Position numbers and translations under genes: made by a program
From: Brachypodium distachyon
Taxonomy: Eukaryota; Streptophyta; Magnoliopsida; Poales; Poaceae
Assembly: GCF_000005505.3 (NCBI RefSeq)
Contig: NC_016132.3
Span: 52,280,914 to 52,344,913, forward strand
DNA: 64,000 nucleotides
Reading direction: 5' to 3'
The notes under the pieces: generated by a model
Seen by the model: only the letters and a program-made list of their open reading frames with translations
Told to the model about the DNA's origin: nothing
The model's database searches: none
Shown: one piece after another, positions 57,683 to 64,000 of the stretch
Numbering within the stretch: the first letter of the stretch is position 1
How the letters are laid out: every line of letters begins with the position of its first letter

Positions 57683-57705
57683 CCCCCCCCCCCCCCCCCC
57701 CCCCC
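57683..57705. repeat. 23-base C homopolymer
   Basis: Uninterrupted C23 in the leader or first intron of the E2 gene. The length is liable to sequencing or assembly error and to natural variation. Confidence 0.9.
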
Positions 57706-58853
57706 AAATTTTCTTCTTTCCCTGTGTGTGATTGATTTACGCGCTTCTGGTAGTTTAGTACTCCGTAATCTGTTTCGTCGCGGTTGGGCTTGTGGTCGGT
57801 AGATTTCGTTCGCCTCGGTGGTGATCCGTACATCGATTTGATGCCCTTTGTTCTATCCCTTGGATCGTTGGCATCGATCTGTTGTGTGATGTGATTCGTT
57901 AGCATCGCTCGGTCGCGGGATATAGAAGCGATGGATTTTGTTATTTCTCCAACCTTGTGTGCGTTTATGTATGCTAGTTGTTTTTTCCGTGTGAGAATAC
58001 CGTTGTTTCTAATGTAACCAGTGGTCTCTCATAAGTACTCTGAAGAGTCTGAACCTGTGGGGTTGATCTATTATATGCCTCACTTGTTAATCTGATTTAG
58101 CAGCAGTAGGGGTTGATACAATGTTTACTAATCATGATGTAAGGTCAGTAAGGGCTGAAATCTCGCCAATGGCCTTTGTAACCATGCTTGACTGTGCTGT
58201 GCAACCTCGATTTTGCCCGAACGCCTCCAGCTATCTTGTCACATAGCTCGTTGAATTTTGGACTTGTTTTAGTGTGACCATGCTCTGCCTGCCTGGGGAT
58301 TACCCACAGCATCGCCTGGGGTCTCACTCCCCTTAGCAATGCTCCATGGGCCTGCTTACAAGATATAGTTCACAGGAACTGTCCAAGTACGAGTTGCTAA
58401 AATCAAAGACGAGGCAAAGGCTTGGTACTTGGTTGGGGCGAAGCATTGGCCCAAATTATCATGCGTGCATAGTTTTTTGGGCTTCAATGGTTCGCTTTGC
58501 TTTTTATGATTTTTTTGTCAGCTTTTACTGTATTCGAAGAAAAAGATTTGATAACTTCATTATATTAAATTATTTACCATGGTATGGATTTATCATTTTT
58601 TTTGCCAGCTCTATATTTACTTGGTTGTGTTGCGATAAGAAAACAAATATGAGTTATTGCATCAGTACTTTATGTTACCTTTTAGCTTTATTGGTTATAC
58701 AGACCATGACTGGAGACTCAAATACCCAGTGCTTATTAATTTTTGTTGAAAAAGGTCAAGATTTGGGTGAATGTTGTCAGTCCATAGAAGTTGAATTTGG
58801 ATGTAGATTATTTTGGATGAGTCAGTAGTGAAGTTACTTCAATGCCAGGCTTA

Positions 58854-59072
58854 GGGTGCGTTCTTTTCAGCTTCTAGACCCGGCTTCTCTGAGAAGCTGC
58901 CCTCACCCAGCTTCTTGGAGAAGCCGCATCCAAAATTTGATTAGACTTCCTAAATAGTTTGGCCTAATCTATTTTGGAAATCTAGCTAAATTTGGGATGT
59001 GGCTTCTCCACAAAGCTGGGGGAGGGCAGCTTCTCAGAGAAACCGCTCCAGGAAGCCGAAAAGAACTGGCCC
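58854..59072. mobile_element. MITE, same family as 44423
   Basis: Left end GGGTGCGTTCTTTTCAGCTT and right end AAGCCGAAAAGAACTGGCCC are inverted copies. The flanks are TTA (58851-58853) and TTG (59073-59075), consistent with a TTA duplication with one change. 219 bp. Inner arms GCTTCTCTGAGAAGCTGCCC are themselves palindromic and inverted in the right half. It sits about 140 bp before the E2 start codon, in the inferred UTR intron. Confidence 0.75.
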
Positions 59073-59218
59073 TTGATAGTTATAAGAGGAAAATTGTTTT
59101 GCCTTTTGTGTAAAATGCTGTCAATTCATTGTAAGTTACCAAAACATGTTTTAAATTCTATAATTGCTTATTACCCGTTCTCACAAATACACAAATGCAA
59201 TCAAAGCAGGAGCTTATC

Positions 59219-60950
<1,732 letters not shown>

Positions 60951-61672
60951 GGTCCAGTCCCATGCTCATATCCGCTGCTTGCATGCAGAAGATTGTGTCA
61001 CCGCCCCGAAAAACTATTTCTGGGCCATCATTTTCTTTGATTTCTTGCCGGTCGCATGTGTGTCCTCGATCCATGTAGGATCGAGTCGTAGTCAAACATC
61101 AACATATCATTGCCAAAGTTGATAATGAAATCGACATATGATTATAACTATGCTAGTGTTGATGATGATATTATTCTGTAAATGGTGCCCATGGTCTTGG
61201 ATGTTTGTTCCGTGCCCACCTGGCGTGGTTTGCGTGTCCCCCAGTGTTTCGTCTCCTCTGACTACTTATGTTACTAGACTAGATCATAGTATCGACCAAG
61301 GATTCATCATCAGAACCTAAAAACGGGTTCTCAACGGAATTCTTGGCCTTAGGATGTGGTGTATAACCTGTTCTACAAAGTTTAAGCGAGGCACTAACTT
61401 AACTGGCATTGACAAGATCAAGGACGCCAGCGTCCTGGGCAGTCGGCCCTACTGGAATCTGGAACATATGTGCCTTTTTTTTTCTCACCGACATGAGCTT
61501 TGCTGGCCACCCTAGCCAGCTCCAACGATCCTACCTCAACAAGGTGTAATCTGGTACTGGACTACTGGTAACACTCTGTAACAGCACTTGCTGGCAAATA
61601 TTCTGTTCCTGGTGTAATCTGGTGACATTTTGCTTTGTAAATGAAATTTAATAAGTCGAAACTTCGACAAAA
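60951..61672. other. E2 3' UTR and short intergenic gap
   Basis: Begins with the E2 3' UTR. No other feature was recognised before the tRNA gene. Confidence 0.5.
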
Positions 61673-61746
61673 GGCCTATTAGCTCAGCTGGTTAGAGCGT
61701 CGTGCTAATAACGCGAAGGTCGCAGGTTCGAGACCTGCATGGGCCA
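61673..61746 (+). tRNA. trnI: tRNA-Ile (anticodon AAU)
   Basis: 74 nt including the discriminator A. Acceptor stem GGCCTAT pairs with ATGGGCC (one U-G pair). The D-arm is AGCTCAGCTGGTTAGAGC and the anticodon stem-loop is TCGTG-CTAATAA-CGCGA with AAT at the anticodon positions. The T-arm is GCAGGTTCGAGACCTGC. CCA is not encoded, as expected for a nuclear gene. A T run (CATTTTTTC) just downstream serves as the Pol III terminator. Internal A and B boxes look intact, so it is likely functional. Confidence 0.96.
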
Positions 61747-61782
61747 CATTTTTTCTTTATAATATATTTTCTGTTCAAAATC

Positions 61783-61958
61783 CTTTCTGGCAACACACTT
61801 TGGCATAGCACTTCAATATGCAGAGCAATAGATTCCGAGGCCACGTGTTTCTTTATAATTGTGTGTTCAAGATATTTTCTGGCTTTTCCATAAAAAAAAA
61901 GATATTTTCTGGCGACACACTTTGTCATGGCACCTAAATACGCAGAGCGATAGATTCT
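61783..61958. repeat. Two-copy direct repeat (about 120-bp period)
   Basis: TTCTGGCAACACACTTTG...GCAGAGCAATAGATTC (61785-61834) is repeated as TTCTGGCGACACACTTTG...GCAGAGCGATAGATTC (61907-61956) with about 10% differences. This is a local duplication 3' of the tRNA gene and includes an A9 run between copies. Confidence 0.8.
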
Positions 61959-61959
61959 G

Positions 61960-63119
61960 GGGGACTCTCCGGCCAGGTTCCCGTCGGGCTCTTCCCCTTG
62001 CTCCAACCGCAGCAAGTGTAATTTCCTCGACATACACAGATATTTATAGTGAGAGCATAGAAGTTTCTCAATGCTTGCCTATTTTGTCACTGATGATCAG
62101 ACAGCATACCGAGGAATAGTGCACTGAACGGAACACTTGAGATGACTGGCGACTTTCTTGTACATTCGGGTATGGGCAACACTGCAGCAGCCCAACGGTT
62201 TGGCACTTTGACATGCCTTGAGCTCAACTCACTGTTTGCTCAGTTCTACTCGGCAGTCATGAAACAGAAGGTGACAAGAAGACACATGAAAAAAGAGTCG
62301 AGAATAATCATGAGTTGACCTCGAGGCAGTCCAGGCATGCGCCGTATATTAGTACTTTCGTTAGGCACCACACGACGACTAAATTCCCTTTCCTGGTGTG
62401 AACAAGAAGCTCTACAAAAATCCAACTATTACTTGTTTGGAGGATGTTCGTACGTTTTCAGCTATTAACACATGTGAGGCAAAAGAGAAAGCGTCCAAAA
62501 GCATTGGGAACGCGTGGAGCAAAAACACGGTCTCAGCTCCCGCGAGCCTGGTTATATATATAGTGCATAAATAATTAACGTACCCAGACAGCAACACGCT
62601 TCCTGGTCCTTCCTTCCCTTTTGACGTCAATGCATAGCTGGGAACACGGGTGAACAGACCCAAATCAAATGCTTGACAGTTTACAGACTGATTACATTTT
62701 TTCCCGACCAAACCTACGTCGAGCTCTTGCCGTACGTAAGCATGGAACAGCTCAACCGTGAAATCCATTGGAGAAATTAGCTGTGGAAAATTCGAGAAGA
62801 AGCGGTTAGGACTTTGGAGAAGCAAGAAGAGGCGAGGAAAACATTCTGCAGGGAGCGCTCGCAGGCCAGACCGGGTCGCTCGTTCTTCGCTTTCAGCGCC
62901 CGTGCACGGTGCACCTACCATGTCAGTTCTTCCCAACTCACCGCGTACGTACGTCAACGGGGGGGTTGGAAGCAGCAATCCGCGCTCCAGCGCCGGCTCC
63001 TAATAACAGCAGTGGCCTCCTCTTAATTATCGTCGACAGAATTCTAGCTCATCCTCACATCGCAGTGGACCCTGATCTTTTCTCTGCTTAGCTGCTTCCT
63101 CGCTGTCACGGCCGGGCCG
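61960..63119. other. Intergenic, nothing recognised
   Basis: No coding exon, tRNA or bounded repeat was seen. A 188-codon minus-strand frame at 62412-62978 lacks domain content. The right part should contain the promoter of the EDR4-like gene. Confidence 0.45.
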
Positions 63120-63512
63120 GAGAGGAAGACTTTTCCGCTACTCGCTCCCTCGGTCGTGCTCTTTGCTCTCTGGATCCACGTTTGCAGAAGGAAAGCCAAG
63201 CCTTGGGGATTTACTATACTTGTTGTTGCTTTTCCTAATCATCGACTCGCGATTTGGCGAGGAGTGGACAAAGAGGCGAGGCGGAGGAGGCAGCCGTGGG
63301 GATTCCGAGGATTTGGATTTGGAGGTACGCCTATCGATCGGTTCGTTTCCTTTGAATTCTTGCCCTGTTCTTCGAGTAGGATAACAGGGATTCTAGATGG
63401 GATATTGAGATGATTTGTCCAATGCTAGATGTATTACTCGGAACATTCAGCAATCAAACGCTCTCTCCCTGCAGCTGGCGAGGGGACGAATACGATCAAG
63501 CCAGGCAAGCAT
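63120..63512 (+). promoter_or_regulatory. Leader of the EDR4-like gene with UTR intron
   Basis: Donor GGAG|GTACGC at 63325 and acceptor TCTCCCTGCAG ending at 63474 define a probable 150-bp UTR intron. The exon from 63475 contains the first suitable in-frame ATG at 63513. Confidence 0.5.
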
Positions 63513-64000
63513 ATGCAGAGCGAGCAGGTGAAGATGCGGTTCGGGCGGTGCCCCTACTGCCGCGCCATGGTGTACCAGGACCCCAAGGCCGTCGTCTACC
63601 TCTGCAGCAAGTGCCGCACGCCCATCCGAGGTACGTAGGAAAGGATCCGATCAACAACTCGCGGCGCCTTGGCTTCCGGCGCAGGATCGGTGCTGCGAAT
63701 TGGAGGTAGCTGACGCGGTCTTCTTTCTTTGTTGCAGGCAAGGAGCCTGAGCCGACGGACGAGAACGAGTACGCGCTCGCGCAGCTCGAGATCCTCTCCT
63801 TCGACACCATGTCCGTCTTCTCCGACGAGCTCGAGCCGCCCAGCTCTGACTTCGACCCGACCAGTCGGGAGACGGTGGCCGCGTCAGCGTCGTCGTCGTC
63901 GCAGTTCAGGCCATACGGCGTGATCAGGACCGGCCCAAGGAGCGGCGATCTGGATCGAGACGAGGAACCGGGGTCTGGACGAAGAAACGGCGGCTCGCCG
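63513..64000 (+). CDS. EDR4-like zinc-ribbon protein (DUF3133 family), 5' part only
   Basis: Exons 63513-63630 and 63738 onward join in frame; the window ends inside the second exon, so only about 127 residues are visible. Residues about 6-42 form a zinc-ribbon with two CxxC pairs (CPYC and CSKC) in the context VKMRFGRCPYCRAMVYQDP, VVYLCSKCRTPIRGKEPEP. This is the N-terminal signature of plant proteins related to ENHANCED DISEASE RESISTANCE 4, which in Arabidopsis acts in defence and clathrin-linked trafficking of EDR1. A Ser/Asp/Glu-rich segment (LAQLEILSFDTMSVFSDELE) follows, then disordered sequence. The rest, including the C-terminal DUF3133 zinc domain, would lie outside the window. An ATG further upstream (63429) falls in the inferred leader intron and was not used. 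Confidence 0.75.

Larger units (their letters stand above)
57219..59218 (+). promoter_or_regulatory. Promoter, leader and UTR intron of the E2 gene
   Basis: A GC-rich leader block (about 57380-57660) is followed by AT-rich intron-like DNA. The acceptor ATCAAAGCAG ends at 59210, leaving 59211-59218 of leader before the ATG at 59219. The donor is uncertain: GGAG|GTACTGG near 57484 or a later site. A long UTR intron is common in plant ubiquitin-pathway genes. The 160-codon frame at 58346-58828 is in this intron and unsupported. Confidence 0.45.

Noticed and set aside
58346..58828. A 160-codon frame with hydrophobic stretches
   Set aside because: Lies in the inferred UTR intron of the E2 gene, AT-rich, no recognisable family, no splice context.
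61692..62033. A 113-codon minus-strand frame over the tRNA region
   Set aside because: It reads through the antisense of the tRNA-Ile gene and the adjacent duplicated repeat; not coding.

Overview
This window is nuclear DNA from a grass (Poaceae), most likely the Pooideae. The evidence is the GT-AG intron-rich genes, GC-rich first exons and leaders, grass-type gene products, many Stowaway elements (TA duplications, CTCCCTCCG ends), a tRNA-derived SINE resembling the grass Au family, and a plastid-DNA insertion. Genus and chromosome cannot be fixed from the sequence alone. The gene density, about eight protein genes in 55 kb, suggests a gene-rich arm or a compact genome.

Layout. Positions 1-9000 are repeat-rich: LTR-retrotransposon remnants, an hAT MITE with a perfect 8-bp target duplication, two PIF/Harbinger-like elements with TAA duplications, and a three-unit in-frame tandem repeat. 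Positions 9.0-14.1 kb hold a PILS6-type PIN-LIKES auxin carrier (10 coding exons, 432 aa). A two-exon C2-domain protein (310 aa) at 16.2-17.8 kb converges on an intronless PPR protein gene at 17.8-19.7 kb, with only 49 bp between the stop codons. Positions 21.6-24.7 kb carry a WOX8/WOX13-clade homeobox gene (273 aa). Positions 25.4-35.5 kb carry, on the minus strand, a 20-exon LRR-VIII receptor kinase like At1g06840 (952 aa), with MITEs and a nested SINE in its introns.

Positions 39.6-43.4 kb encode a basic proline/serine-rich microtubule-associated (BPP-type) protein (578 aa). Positions 46.9-51.9 kb encode an LRR-III receptor pseudokinase like At5g58300 (633 aa). The stretch 52.3-57.2 kb is a rearranged island. 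It holds a plastid (trnK) insertion, a GGCACG-rich repeat, a frameshifted multi-exon gene remnant, a ~97% identical copy of the 3' end of the upstream receptor gene, and a 610-bp Mutator-like element with a perfect 9-bp target duplication placed exactly at the duplicate's edge. A canonical 148-aa ubiquitin-conjugating E2 (UBC8/10 type) follows, then a tRNA-Ile(AAU), then the 5' part of an EDR4-like zinc-ribbon protein cut by the window end.

The genes do not form a pathway cluster; they look like independent genes. I see no convincing undescribed system. The most unusual parts are the 52-57 kb island and the tandem-repeat reading frame near 8.2 kb. Gene models were spliced by hand from reading frames, GT-AG signals and family conservation. 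All eight coding models keep frame across every junction. UTR boundaries are inferred.
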